A stretch of 64,000 bases of DNA from positions 54,013,944 through 54,077,943 of the forward strand of contig NC_091134.1 in the NCBI RefSeq assembly GCF_041381155.1. Direction: 5' to 3'. Within the stretch, counting starts at the first letter, position 1. Every line of letters begins with the position of its first letter. The notes beneath the pieces are model-generated. The model was not told where the DNA came from and searched no databases. It saw nothing but the letters and a program-made list of their open reading frames with translations. This document shows positions 12,397-26,426 of this stretch, piece after piece. Made by a program: the position numbers and the translations under genes. The stretch comes from Argopecten irradians (taxonomy: Eukaryota > Mollusca > Bivalvia > Pectinida > Pectinidae).

Positions 12397-15300
12397 TAAC
12401 CAGCAAAGTCCGTCTCCCATACAAAGGGTCTCCTGACTGACTAAAGTGGTGTTGATGTATAGGAGGAATACAGCTGTTCTCGTAATATTCATATAGCTCT
12501 CAGTGCTATTGACAAGTGATGATGGAATCAGCTTTCGTAGGAAATATTTTATACATACCTCCATGTTGCTAGATAATTAAAATTTTAACGGAATACTGTA
12601 TTCTCTACCTTTCGCGTTAAATATTGATTGTATATGAATTAAGATTATTGATATAACCACAAGTCAAAAAACAACAATAACACATATTGGTCATTGCAAG
12701 TCATATTAACAATTAACTTGATTTATATAATTTTAAACCACACCTATTAAAGTATATTATTTGTTTACATTATTGTTAAGCTCTCGCCATGAAATGGGGG
12801 AGGGGCTAAGGGTGTTACCCCTGTCCGTCCTAGAGTGCCTCTTCCCGTCCCGTTTTGTCCCGCCACGCCTTGGTAATGAAGAAAGTATTACTCATGTACA
12901 TGTCTATGTATCACAACCAGGGTTTGAACTTTTTGATAACCTTTCTTTCTGCAACTTATCATATTTCCGTTAGTTCACATAACTAGTGAAATCATTGCAT
13001 AATACAATCCAGTGAGAATGTATTTAGTCGTTTCTGTAGGAATCGTTTGTCATATAACTGGGACGTCAATTCATGCCATAAATCTCCTAAAACCCACGTG
13101 CAATAACACTAATGCTTTGTAATATGAAAATCAAACTGGTTAAAGGATTTGATATACCATTAGCATTTAGACTAGGCTCATGTAATATTGAATGGCATAT
13201 TGAACTCGTTTGGCATATTTATATAACATATGAACTCCTCCAATATCCTTTATTTGTAAAACAAAGACATTGTAACTTGATTAAGTATTTTATTCAATTG
13301 TAACAGCACTGAGTAATGAAGGTCATATTATTTGACAATGTAGTAACACTATCGTAACCAAACCTGTTATGTTCTTCAACAGGTTACATTCAAATGAATT
13401 GATGGAAGCATGCAATTATTGTAATGAACATATGCGTTTAATAAAATAATTAAACAAAGTATGTTTTAATATTCATTTGTTGGTTTGTTTTGTTGATTCA
13501 ACGTAAATTATAGTTTTGATCGTTGTCATTTTATTTGTAATTTATTCGCATTTTTTTTTCTTTTTATTCATAATGACATTGAACAAAACAGAATATGTAC
13601 AATAAACGTGGAAATTTTCGCTATTTGCATACATAAAACTTTCACGGTGTTGTTATTTTCGCGGTAGATACACTTTTAGACATTTAACAACAAAGTTCAT
13701 ACATGCAAATATTACGCACAGAGGAAATTTTCGCGATCAATTGACTTTCGCGTAATTTTCGTAAATCCCCCCTCACGAACATTTCCACGGTTACAGTATT
13801 TGATTCAATCTCGTGTTTCTGCTTGTGCCTTAACTTTATGATTCAAGCACACATAACTATATGACACGAACTTACATAATGAGGTACATATCTATACATA
13901 ATTTGCAGCAAATAGCGAGTTTGTAACGATAATGATTATAATGATTGTAAATGGAAATAAAAACATAGGTATAGATTTAGCACGATCCGTGATTAGAGAC
14001 GTAAGCAAACTTTAGCACCATCTGTAGATAGACTTCCGTTCTCATTCGTTCACGTAAAAGAAAATCGGAAAAACTATATAGATTTACAAGATAGATACAG
14101 AAATTAATACATGTATTATGAATCGGAATAATCATATATATTTCCAATCAATCGGCGTTTGACATCAACATCATCGAACTAAGGCGACACATAAACGATA
14201 CAAATAAAATATGAACTATTCTTATTTTGGAAAAGTTACGCAATGAATTTACGCAACCAAATAAATATATTGACATCAAACTTAAAATGCAAATAGCAAA
14301 ATAATATATAAGCATAAATTTTTGAGTGATTTTTTAGTTTATTTGTTTATGATTGGAAAAAGCAGGACCTCATTGTAAAGGGTAAGAATAGATCGTATGA
14401 AACAACTTGTGATGAATATTATTAAGTGGAGTAAGAGCACAGTAATGCAAGGAATATATATACAGGATAACTGGATACATACAGGAATGTAAATGTACAG
14501 GAATGTGTTTTGTGTAACAGGCATATTTTTGATTTGTATATCATAAATAATCTGTCCTCCTGGGTAGGTATTCATTGTAACAGTACGTGAGCATGACGTC
14601 ATCTTTTTTTCAAAGAAGGACGAGGTCAAACTAATGACGTAACAATAAACAACTCTCAGGAAGGGGCAGATGACTTTGTAAATAGGGGGAAAGGAAATTC
14701 ATAATACATTCAATAGTACTATACATACTGGTATATTGAAGAAAGATAGTAAGGTAAGGAATGTTATAATAGGGTGTATAAGTATTTAATGACTATTATA
14801 GAACTGATGTTGCTTGGATTCGATGATGCATGATTGAATATGATGGCAATGCACAATTTGCAATATCATTGAAGACCCTGATCTATCGTTTGTTTCATAA
14901 AAGATGTATTTGGGTCTTGTTGGTTTCAGACGACCAAATTTATTTAATGATATTAACATACAATGTTTGATATACAAATTTCAACTATATGATGTGCAAC
15001 AAATAATGTTTCATGCTAGTGCTGGTTGGATACATGGCTATGATACAAAAGTATGATGAGACCTGAATATATTGCTTTTAACATACAGAAGAAGGATATA
15101 TGATGTGTGTGGTACAAATGTATAGAATAGAATGGAAAGAATAGTGTGACTATGCACGTCTTATAGATGGCTATATTGGCAATATACAATTCCACAGATT
15201 GATGATGTACTAATATTGATATCAATACTCGGAGGGTGTACCGTATACAATGAACGAAAATATAGATATAGGCATGCTTAAGATGGATATTGGGTACTAA

Positions 15301-15480
15301 CATATGAGGAGTTGTGAGTGATACAAACATAAATATTTGTGTGGGTATGGTAAAATGTATTATATGAATACTATAGATATACGCGTGTGAAAATAGGATA
15401 TGTGTACATAGAGTTGCTTTATGTAAGAGGAATGAAAATTATAGATATATACATGGAACGGTTGGGTATATGAGTATGAT
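12397..15480. other. Intergenic, no gene recognised
   Basis: AT-rich sequence downstream of the b561 gene. It probably includes that gene's 3' UTR: an AATAAA lies at 13440-13445 with an A-rich, AT-rich tail after it, but the true poly(A) site cannot be fixed here. The short open frames in this stretch show no domain, no splice support and no codon regularity that I can see. Confidence 0.4.
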
Positions 15481-15960
15481 TATGATGCATGATTAACAAT
15501 GAATAAATAGTGTAGCTATACAATGCTAGAATGAATGAATACTAAAGCCATGAGCAATGGATGATTTGAATGAATACTGTGGCCATACACGTGCTAGAGT
15601 ATATGAGTATGATACAAAGGTATGATTAACAATGAATGAAGTGAATGCATACTATGGCCATACATATCCTAGAGTTGGATGTATGAGTATGACACAAATG
15701 TATAATGAGCAATGTATAAAGTGAATGAATACTATGGCCATACATATCCTAGAGTTGGATGTATGAGTATGACACAAATGTATAATGAGCAATGTATAAA
15801 GTGAATGAATACTATGGCCATACATATCCTAGAGTTGGATGTATGAGTATGATACAAATGTATAATGAGCAATGTAAAAGTGAATGAATACTGTGGCCAT
15901 ACACTAGCAAGAGATGGGCATATGAGTATGAAACAAAGGAATGACGAGCGATGAATGAAT
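15480..15960. repeat. 80-bp tandem repeat
   Basis: The landmark ACTATGGCCATACA recurs at 15651, 15731 and 15811, then as ACTGTGGCCATACA at about 15890, giving an 80-bp period (79 in the last unit). The central copies are nearly identical. Further diverged units extend upstream past 15570, where ACTGTGGCCATACAC appears. The wider tract from about 14700 to 16600 is full of degraded ATGAGTATGATACAAA-like words, which suggests an older and larger array. Open frames here are a by-product of the repetition and a lack of stops on one strand. Confidence 0.75.
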
Positions 15961-17103
15961 AGCATGAGATCATACACATTCTATAGGTATAGGAGTATGA
16001 TAAATTATGTATGGTGAGCACTGACTGAATTACATAAATATGGTTGAGGTTTATACGAAATGAATATTAAAAGATACACAAGCAGGTACAAAAGCTACAT
16101 CAAAATGCACGGATTAAACTCGATATGTTATTGCTTTATAATTGTGTTAACATGTATGATAATTAATGAAGATTACGTGTTAATAACAGTGATGTATTTA
16201 GATACAAAGTATGGCAGAGGAATTCGAATGCATCTGTGGATTGCAAACCTACGATAGACATGCATATGCCACGTTATATTGGTTATATGGGTATGACTCG
16301 GTCTATATACCGGTATTACCTTATATGAATGTGATGTCAATAATAGTGTTAATAGGGATTATAATTCTATGATATAGGTCGGAAACTTGTGTATGTCAAA
16401 AGTAAATTTCGAGTGTTTCATCCTCGATGACCTTGGGTTAGAAACGAATATTAGCGAGGATGCTTGTGAATATAGTGCACACTGTTGATGCCTAACAGCG
16501 AACTGTCTATAAGTAAAATGTGTTTTTTCCCAAATACAACTGTTAATCAAGTACATTTGTATATAGATGGATAATACGATTGATAAATGTGATACATTCC
16601 ATGGTTACTAGAAAACTCAGGCAAACTTTCATTCTACAAAGTCATGATATATTTACAGGAATAGGTATTCTCTAAATTAGATGAAGTTGTATGAAAAATG
16701 ATAACGAATTATATATATGTAGCTATGAAATATATACAATGAAAATGAATATATGCATATATATATACATGATGAATATGATAAATGAATATCGGTTAGT
16801 TAAGTCATACATTAAATGATACCTAGATATTTGTTGTTGGCGCTAAACTTGTATTTGTCTTTGTATGATTTTAATGATGTTCTCAAGTGATGAATGACAA
16901 AATTATTGCATATTTTACTGACACAAATTCCTGATTTTAGTTAACTTTGTTAGATTAGCAAAATATTGAAACTAATCATACAATTAGCATTGGTTAATAT
17001 CTTTAACTCTGGTGTGTATATACAATTGCAATTTCAAGGCCAACAATATTTTCCACCTCGTGAAAGGATCTGTTTACTAATGCATTAAGGAGAAGACGAT
17101 GCA
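15961..17103. other. Intergenic and 3' flank of the SUEL-lectin gene
   Basis: AT-rich DNA with decayed tandem words near the array and TATATA-rich simple sequence around 16710-16770. The right end is 3' flank, probably 3' UTR, of the minus-strand membrane-lectin gene whose stop codon is at 17104. No other gene is visible. Confidence 0.35.
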
Positions 17104-20100
17104 CTACACCGCAGTCGTTCCTGTTTCTCCTGGAAGGCTGCCAGAAGAAGATGGGTGACTGTTCTTCCCCTGAATAATAACATGTTGAAGATGACGCTTG
17201 TTATCTGTGTCTTTTATCTTATTGGACTTGTTATTGAGTAATATGTTCTGATTATATAGAGACATACGTTCATCCAATACCGGTAATTCACGAACTTTTG
17301 ATTCACATGCAGTTTTGATATCCGGACTAGGTTCGTTTCGTTTTCGCTTTCGTTTGCTTTGTGGAGTGCAATCTTGCGTTATTTCCGGTGTATTTTCTTT
17401 ATATTGAATGTCATCTTGTGTGTCACTTACGACCGTTAATACTATTGTTGGAATAGTTTCGTTGCCATGGTTATTATTAGCCTCTCTGTCGACGGTAGCT
17501 GGACTTACGGCCGTAGTGTTACCGGAAGTTTGATTAGTACCATCCGGGTCTTCACATCCATCCGGCGGTTGTCTTGTACACATCCCAACAAACATGGATA
17601 AGAAACATTGTTTTTCACTTTGCCTGTAAAACATGAACGATGACATTTGTATAGCCGATATTTTATAAAGATTGATAAATTCTACATTTCATTTTTGGCG
17701 ATTCACTATCGTAGCATATTCCGCCCGAGCTATACTGATGAAACTTAAACAGACAAAAACATGTGCTATTCCAGTCATTATGCTAGACTTAATTGAAGTG
17801 TTTGAAATGTTTTTGACACACAAAGGTATTTCAGATTTTAGACACTATGATGCTTGAAAACAAACCAGTTTGCAATTTTCTCATTCCTTAAAAAGATAAA
17901 GGAAATTTAAAGCGTTTTCAAAATGCGTTAGTATTTATTCCATATGAGCATGTTAAATCGTGTTTTTGAATGAACGAATATTTGTAAAATGATTCAAATC
18001 TCTAAAAGTATCCATAGTACATCTTTATAAATGCTAAGTGTTAATAAACGCATGACTTACCATTGATATTTCCTTAACATGAAAATGACAGTTAATATGG
18101 CAGCGAGCAGTAAGGCGACCAATGCAGCAGACCCAATGATGATGGTGAGATCTGTTGGCCGAAAATTTAGCAAATGATGTAAGTAATCTAGCAAAATATT
18201 CCAACAAATAATCGTTGTTCAGGTTTTGAAAGGGAAATGTAAATTTCAAATGCAATCTTTTTTTATTATTAGATTTGAACGATAAAACATTTTATTGTAT
18301 TCCCTGCTCTAAATTTTATTGCAGCAAAAAAATATTTTCGGCGGGTTTTTTTTAAATACGTAAAAAAATGCAATAACCATCATCATCTTTACATCTGAAT
18401 TGAACTAAAACACAAAAAGAAGTTTGCAAGCATCATTATATTGGCATTAATAAATCATTTTATGAAAAAAATAAGGAGTGACTCACGCATCATATCAGAA
18501 ATAAATGTGCGAAGACATCAATACATTAGTAATCAAAAACGAACCTTCTCTGTCCTCGTTTACTGGGAGCGCCTCTTCTTTCCTTGGCCTTGATGGGCCA
18601 GTGTATGTGGTGACAGTGGGATGCATGTCGACCTGTGTTGTGTTGGGTATGGCCTCTGTGTGCAGCGGGTCTGGACTGGGATCGTCAGGGTCTACGTATA
18701 CCATACACTCCGACTTATGGGCTAGAATAATATGATAAAGGAATCTAAAATAGAGGTAGAATGCTTAAACTGAAAGACTGATATTGCAATTATATGTTGA
18801 AGGCTAAAAATGATGATAACAGCCTTCGGTTACTTAATTACAATGGAGTGGAATAAGTCATTGGCCGGGGGGGGGGCTTTTTTTTAAATGCCTTTTCCCT
18901 TGATATCAATTCGAGGCGTCATCGATAAGACATAAAATGCATTTCACCATGAGCACTTGGTCCTATTATCATTCTACTTTGTCATGGCTATTTTGTCTGT
19001 GTATAATCTGTGTTCATTATTTTTACATTGTGTACAGTTAGTTTACAGAAGAATATCACCGAAGAGAGACACCTCCTCGTTTAATTACAGTACCATACAA
19101 AACGAGAACACGTTGTTTAAATATTCAATGATTCCTCAATTATTTTGTTTCAGAGTTGAATGAAATTCATTTCCGAAAAAATATCCAAAAATTTAGTACA
19201 TCATATAAATCTATATTTGTTTTCACGTCTCATTATAGTTTAACCTACCAGGAATACAGTCGTATATGAGTCTAAAGAATGAGACGTAGTGTCCACATTT
19301 GGCAGAGAAAACCCGCCATATGGTGACGTCACACTGCCGACGCCCACAGCATTCGTTGTCCAAGTCGATGTTTTCTATACAATCGCCAACGGTGTACATG
19401 CAATACTTGAGCTGGTTTAGGCCGTATATCGCCTCGTTAATCCGGATCACCTTACCCTCCGAACACCGCACGTGCAAGGTCTTCTTACTGTCGTTAACAT
19501 TTTCGTCTGTGCACTCGAAAATGCGTCCGTCTGAAATATAAACAAGAAATACATTTTACACTCCCATAAAATAATGAGATAAGATAGCATACTTTCGAAC
19601 TAAAAGGAAAGGGATATGCTACCTGATAACAACTTGCTTTTGTCATTCGAAGAATCGTTATTTGTATGACTGACTGTAGATATTGTCCTGGTCATAAGGT
19701 TTACGCTGCAATAGTTTGATCATATATGGATGTTTTCCATGTTTTCCATGTGGTGGAAAGCTGGAGTGTTCGATGAAAGAACAGCTAACATACGAATTGT
19801 AGGGTGTGCGTGTTTAGAACCGGCGACCCAATGGTGTACAATGTTGCATGTAATCACCCGATAAATGCTTACCGTAACTGCATATGTAGTACAATGTAAT
19901 GACAGATTGGTCTAACACATCATGTCACCCACATTATATAACTAATGTTAAACTAAAAGCGAAAACCTATTTAACGAATCTAATGGGGATCTACCGAATA
20001 CGTAGATATATACTGGCAGTGTCATGTCAGATACATACAAACTTACTTCTGCACATAATGATTCCATTGTCACCGCTCTGGTTCTCAGTTTGAGGACGTA

Positions 20101-23100
20101 ACATTCTTATGCAAAATTATCATATAAATCTAACGTCAATTTTCCAAGATTTGAAACTAAGGAATGGTGATATTTCACCCAATTCGATATCATTAAAGGA
20201 TAGCTAGAATGTAATTATCATAGCTGTATCCCATGATCGAATGTTTACATTTTTGTACTTCTGACGAAAAACGCAAACAAACAAAGCATATCAAGTGCAA
20301 AAGACGCTTAATTTTCAAGTTATAAGTGTTTGTTTACTTATTCTCTCATACTGCAATTTTATGAATTGACATCATCAACAGCTATGCCATGTAGACAGCT
20401 AAATACTTATAGAGTACCGCCAGGTTGGCTGTAAATTTTTATAAATGTTGTTATAACTTATATGTGGACACTTTGAATTCAACAGTTAACAATGTTAGGT
20501 TGTTTTTTTAAGATCGCATGATATATCGCTTACGTAATAGTGATAATACATCATAAAACAGTAATAAACAATAGACAGATGTCAGTGATAGATATATGTA
20601 TCATTTAGAAAACTTCCAGATAGAATTCACAAAGCATCATAAATATTCCACTTAGAAATAAGTTGTAAAGTTTTGTAAATACTTAAATCACAGATAAGTT
20701 CACCTGTTCTAATTACCATATTATCACACACGACAGGGATACGGTAGCGTGTCGTAGGGCGAGGACACACCATCATCTGCCAGTCAGGTGTTCTCACCTG
20801 TCGCCTACCTTAACTAATCACCTGTATACACAGGTAAGGAGATGGCCACTTAGCACTTAAAATGTGTGTAACAGAGAACAGGTTTCGATAAAGGTGCTAA
20901 AATGTTAAAATTGAGAGGCAAATCATTGAAATACTTTTTGGCAAAACAAAAAAATTAAAACCTGGATATATCAAAATTGTAATCAAAATTACACAGCGAT
21001 CAAATAATAACAAAACACAAACAGAATGAGATATTATTAATCAATACACGATGAATATTTAAAATATTGTTATTTGGAAGTAACTGAAACTAAATATGAA
21101 AAAGATGAAAGAACAAATTAAAGTAGATTATTTATCCTAGTACATGTATTCATAAATCCAACTGAAGTTTAATACGAATATAGTACTAAGCCTTCTGCAA
21201 TATATTCTCATGTTTAGGTTTCAATTAATTGATTATTGTGATGTTAAGCGGCCCATTCTTTTAACGATGTCAATATGTTTAGCTATCATGCCCTAGAACT
21301 CTAAGAAACTTTGATATCCGGCTGTATAAAAAGGGAATAAAACACCTGAAATGTCACAGAGAAGTCACCTTTGTGTTCAGTATGTCATGTTCCCTGGGGT
21401 AAAAAAAATGTGTCAGATACTGAGACCCGGCTGAAAATCAAACACAAATCTGTGTGAAGTGTTCTATTGTCAGATATAGTGGCAGTTAAAAAAGTCACGG
21501 AGAACTATCTTGTATTATACTGAGGTCAGAAGTTCGGACGGGTGGGAGAGGACAATTCCGCACCTGTCTTTATTTATTGGTCAAAATCTCACAAACTAGA
21601 AAATTTGTTCCGGGCTTTTTTTATATTCCTTATGATTGTCTGTCCAACAGGTAACAAGGGCCATTACTTTATGGAAACAATGGATGAATGCATTCCTGTA
21701 TGAGGCAAAAATCCTTTCCCTTTCTACTAGACTTCAGCGAAATGTTTACAGCCGTCGGGCCTGGCCAAAGGAACTGATAAGTGACAAACGATTGTGATAA
21801 ATTATTTGAGAACGCGATGGGAAATAAATGGAATGCAGTAACCAGTTGCTGAGAAATTGAGTACAAATTACCAGTTACAAGACCAAAGCATATTTCTGCC
21901 CAAAAGGATGTGTAAAACATGAAAGTGAAGTTGTATTTTCGATCATATGCAACTTAATCCTCGACAATTTCACAATTCATAAATACTAAAAAGTATTTTT
22001 TAGAGAAACATATCGTCTGATTAAATCAATTTCTATATTATGAACAGATAAATCATGTACTGAAGTGAAACTTTCCTGGCCTGAAATTTAAATACGTTAG
22101 ATCGTAAAGAAATACCATGTCGTAGTCCCAACGAAGACAAACATTGTACTTTTTTGTATTATATTTACTGTTTAGATATTGGCATAGTGATATACATGTA
22201 TACAAAACTACATTTTCGAATTCTAATTGATATAATGATTTATAAAACCGTTAAACAACCTCAAAATTAATTCGACAGAAAACAGACATCTCAGAGGTAC
22301 AATATACCCTTGTGTTTCGGAGTTGAAAGCGCTCCTTGCTTCATCTTCGACACATATCATACAAATGTAGGTCAAATATAGGATACCAGATTACTATGTA
22401 AAATCGTATATGTATGATAACGGTGAAAGCAACAAATATATCTGACTTCATATTATATCAAAAGAAGGAAAATAAGGTCTTCATGAAGAGTCGTGGTGTT
22501 AACCGTAAGATTCTTAATACTAGTGTTAAGTTTTTTCAGCTTACATGGTCACTATGATAATAAATTTTATTTTACAATGTATGCAGTCTAAAACTTTTGT
22601 GTTTTAATGTATTAGGATAAAGTGCCTATATTACATATCATCAAAAGGAAAAGAGAAGTAGACACCTTAAAAGGAGGAACTTTTTTTTTATATAACTTAA
22701 ACATTTGCTATAGTTTTACCTATCATAAGAAACAACACTTCTTCTATAGTTTACGTTAAACACATCCATCAATTTATAGTAAAGTCGGTTGATCAGTCTA
22801 AGATAAAATGCTGACTGAATTATAACAAGAAGCAGTATCTTAAAATACTGTGAGAAATATTCACTTCTCTGCAATCATCAAACAAATAATATCAATAAAC
22901 TACTGAAGCTTGTTGAAAAATTAATCTATACATATTATTCGATAAAAATAATCTACAATAACATAAATAATTATTACCTACGAATAGCACATATGTAAAT
23001 AGTAATACAGGGTAAAACTGTATTTTGTTTTAAACTTCTTAAAGTATTTACTTATATAGTAAAATGCGCCTAATTATAAAACCGTCAAGTGACACTCGAT

Positions 23101-23743
23101 TAGATGGGAAAACAGATCGAAATATTTTGCAGTATTACACAATTTGACTCAATTTAGGGACATTATATTTGAAAATTTCTGGAATGTGTTGATCACACAA
23201 ATCAAACAATACCAAAAAGTGAATGACAAAATAAAAATATTCAACGCAATCTTTAAAAGTAAACATATTCCTTTTTTAATTGACATTACAGTTGGCATTT
23301 AAATCCTAACTTGTTTAAAATCATACAATGAACTCTGTGTATTCTTTTGAAACACAATTGAATTAGATACTATATGCATTAAAACACAAAATACATTATA
23401 AGATTATGAATGTTTAAAATACCATTAGTGCTTTATCACAATCTGTAACATTTTATTAAATGGTTTTCAAATACATACTTCAGATATTTACCCTAGCTAT
23501 GCAATCAGATTATCAGTAAATATAAAACGTAACTCAAATACGGAATATCAAAACTAAATCTCGTTTATGAAGATTTTGCCGTTAGATTAAGATAAAGGGC
23601 AACATCAGGTTTTTATCAGTGAGTATAAGCGATAGGCATCTTCTACTCTGTAGTATGTACTTACCTTGGCAGTGACAGGAACCGACCAGGAGAAGGAATA
23701 CTGATACTAGTAGTACACTGTTAAAAGTGTTGCAGCACATCAT
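17104..23743 (-). CDS. Single-pass membrane protein with a SUEL-type lectin domain
   Basis: Exons in gene order: 23665-23743, 19249-19530, 18545-18721, 18061-18151, 17104-17623; 1149 nt, 382 codons plus stop, frame open throughout. Residues 1-25 are a signal peptide with a hydrophobic core (VLLVSVFLLLVG) ending near SCHCQ. Exon 2 holds a cysteine-rich domain, about residues 40-119, with eight cysteines in the SUEL/rhamnose-binding-lectin pattern, starting LHVRCSEGKVIRINEAIYG. Exon 3 is a Pro/Thr stalk (about 121-179). Exon 4 is one TM helix (about 182-203, GSAALVALLLAAILTVIF) followed by RKYQ. Exon 5 is a hydrophilic tail with a basic patch, KRKRKR. The usual lectin motifs are altered: YGL for YGR, and SAKC where DPC is normal, so sugar binding may be lost or changed. 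A cell-surface receptor or adhesion role is inference. The first in-frame ATG pair was taken as the start. Confidence 0.82.
19531..23664 (-). other. First intron of the SUEL-lectin gene
   Basis: A 4.1-kb AT-rich intron between the signal-peptide exon and the lectin exon. The donor reads CAAG/GTAAGT on the minus strand at 23664 and the acceptor reads TATTTCAG just above 19530. A more GC-rich, imperfectly palindromic stretch around 20740-20850 (several CACCTGT and ACAGGT words) may be repeat-derived. I see no coding exon inside that would keep the frame. Confidence 0.5.
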
Positions 23744-26260
23744 CCCAAATCCATATTTCCAGATTGACGAGGGTTTAAATCACTGACTAATTAACATTCC
23801 GGCCACTACTCACATCGTCACTGGACAATGGTCATGTCGGATACATAGTGGTCAAGTCTCCGCGAAAGCTTGATAGATCAACTGGAACGCGAGTGAGGGG
23901 AGGAGAGTTAAGTCGGGGGAAATAATATACGGGAGTCTTTGTGTGGTTTCAAGGTTTGGGTGAGGAAGTTTTGTAACAGACCAGCTGTCTAACTTTATAA
24001 TAGCCTGCGCTAGCGTAGGCCCGCCTTTGTGAGAACATCTGCCAGGCCAGGGAGCAATCACTGTACTGACACTGTCGTCTGCTGTCGAACGACACCTTGT
24101 CTTGGCTCCTTTAAAGGCACAGCATACACGGTCAAACTCTTGTTTTATCAGTGGAAACATACATCATGGAAATCTACTAAGTATACAGTTACACAAAATC
24201 ACTTTCTTTTGTGAGTTAATCATTGTACCAGATTAATGGGTGCATCTTAAAGAATATGCATTACAATAATTGCAGTTCCAAAATTGAAAGCGCATGGAGA
24301 ATGTAGCATCATATGAACATATACTTCACTAAGCATTGTTAGTTTAACCGTTTTAAAATTAATGAATTCCCTGTATATCATGTACATATATTTGCTAAAG
24401 CTATTGTAAATACACATCACTATGACCAGATCAGATCAATAATAGTAGTTCTATGGCAACAAGTCAAAAATATTGAAAGTGTGAATTAACCACCTATCTT
24501 TCATTCAGATATCTATCATTTTTAAATACTGGTACAGTGACAACAATTGATATCATATATGCATTGTATTTGCAATAAAACATGCAAATGAAATGAAAGG
24601 CAGAGTTACAAATTTATAATGAACCTGCGCAACATTCATTCACGTTTGTCATCAAATTACATTTAACCAACGAAAAGGACGCTATAACTTTCAAAGGCAT
24701 CTCTTTCATACCAAATACTAGTAGCACACGTGGCTATGTTTAACTCAAACGTAAATTTGTAAGCACCTGTTCAGCATTAGCATACGTTCTGTGACGCCAA
24801 TATTACACGTAGTTACATTTATAGTTTTTAAATCTCACACCATGCTTTGGCTAAACTCCTACACGATTTGACCTTGTTTAACCTTAAATCTAAACTTGTG
24901 AGTCAACAAAAATATTGATCTCATAAAAACATTTTCGCAAACATTTTCAATCTGTGTGTTTTGTCCTGCCCTAGACAATGGAGGCTCGTGTGATTGACTA
25001 TCAGTTATTATCTGCACTGGTCCCCTACACGCGTGGATGGGATAACCAAGTGCTTTGTTTGGCACAAAAAGTGTGGATAAATATTTTTAGAATCGTTAGA
25101 CCATGGCTATTCCTTCTTTAGCCACGTGCATCTGATGAAGCCGAACTATTTGGTCCCTGATATGGAAACAGCCATATCACGTGGCTTCCTTCAAGCAAAT
25201 AAAACAATAGTTTTAAGACACAGAGGGAAAATCCAGACGGAATGCAAGATTTCCACTCATAAGAGGAATTTTGGATAAAATGTGTAAATATAAAAGATTA
25301 TCAAATCAGCAGTTGTATGTTTAAAATAGAAATACACTGAGAATATCAATGTTGAAATAATTACTAAACCTTATATCATAAAATATATAAGTGATGAAAT
25401 TCATCCAGCAAACACCATTTTATACGAAAACTACAAAAAACAAAAACATTGAAGTGTTTCCAAAAATAAAATGATATAGATATTGGTGGTATACTCATGT
25501 ATGGAGGAAAACTAAAACAATACATGTTAACCATAGTAATTAATCAATAAAAGGTTTAATTCAACAGTGATTAGTGAAAATTAAAAGACTTAATTAGTGA
25601 TATTACAGCAGATACACTAGTCAGTATACAGATACATATAAATTGAGTTTAGTACAAGCGTTACCACTAAAAGATGTAAACTTAATGGCGGGCAGCTTAA
25701 GTGATGTCGTTTTGATATATGTGTTGTTGTTTTTTTAAGTGACAGTGTTATGAGGTATCTATTGAAATGTGGAGAGAAACAGGTGTATACAGGTAAATTA
25801 ATATTTCACGTAAAACGGCAGGTGCAACGATTATATCCTCATCGCGCGTCTAGCTCGCGAGGCAGCCACGTGTAGCAAAAGAAATCCATCAAATATGTCG
25901 CGTGGCACACTTGATAAGGGACGTCCCATCGCTCTACATGGACTTTTTTTTCCTTGATAAGAATAAATGATAAAATTCTTAAGTGACATGCATCAAAACT
26001 AAGATTTCAAATACTGTAAAGATTTATATGTAGAATGTGCATGTTGATAATATTTGCTATCATATTAAATATGTGGAGAATATATTGTTGAAAGCAAAAA
26101 AGAGTTATTACCTATTTTTCTTTGATAGAAAATATATACCATTTTTAAAGACTATGATGTGTCTCGGTCAGCGTATTAATCTGGAAAAATAATCCCTTGG
26201 AAAATCAATGGAATAGTAAGTGTTAATGTATTTTATTTTATCAAGAAGATTTTTAGCATT
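23744..26260. other. Upstream flank of the SUEL-lectin gene, no gene recognised
   Basis: Contains the presumed promoter just above 23743 and then AT-rich DNA. Local GC-richer patches occur near 24000-24060 (GCCTGCGCTAGCGTAGGC, nearly palindromic), 25000-25200 (paired CACGTG-containing words) and 25820-25930. None gives a recognisable product, and no long open frame has a domain I know. Confidence 0.35.
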
Positions 26261-26265
26261 GATTC

Positions 26266-26392
26266 CACTATTTTTTTTTTATTTCATCGGGGTATGAAAT
26301 CAATTTTGTTTGAAAACTTTTATGAGAATCCGCTACGCTTCGCACTCGTGAAAAATATCAAAGTTTTCACCTCACTCTATGAAATATAACTG
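26266..26392. repeat. Diverged foldback MITE
   Basis: Starts with CACTA, a long T run and ATTTCATCGGG. Its other end is the weaker complement CTATGAAATA. An inner pair, TGAAAACTTT and AAAGTTTTCA, flanks a GC-richer centre. The starting words match the better-preserved element at 27185-27313, so this is probably an older relative. Confidence 0.45.
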
Positions 26393-26426
26393 GTATTCAT
26401 CAAGAAACAAGGACTATCCTCTATTT

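Noticed and set aside
14339..16257. Several 63-104 codon frames, mostly minus strand
   Set aside because: They are rich in Ile, Tyr, His and Ser from a degenerate AT-rich tandem tract, with no domain or splice support.
17672..17857. Small plus-strand frames opposite the SUEL-lectin gene
   Set aside because: Intronic on the opposite strand, with no recognisable product; the minus-strand spliced gene explains the region.
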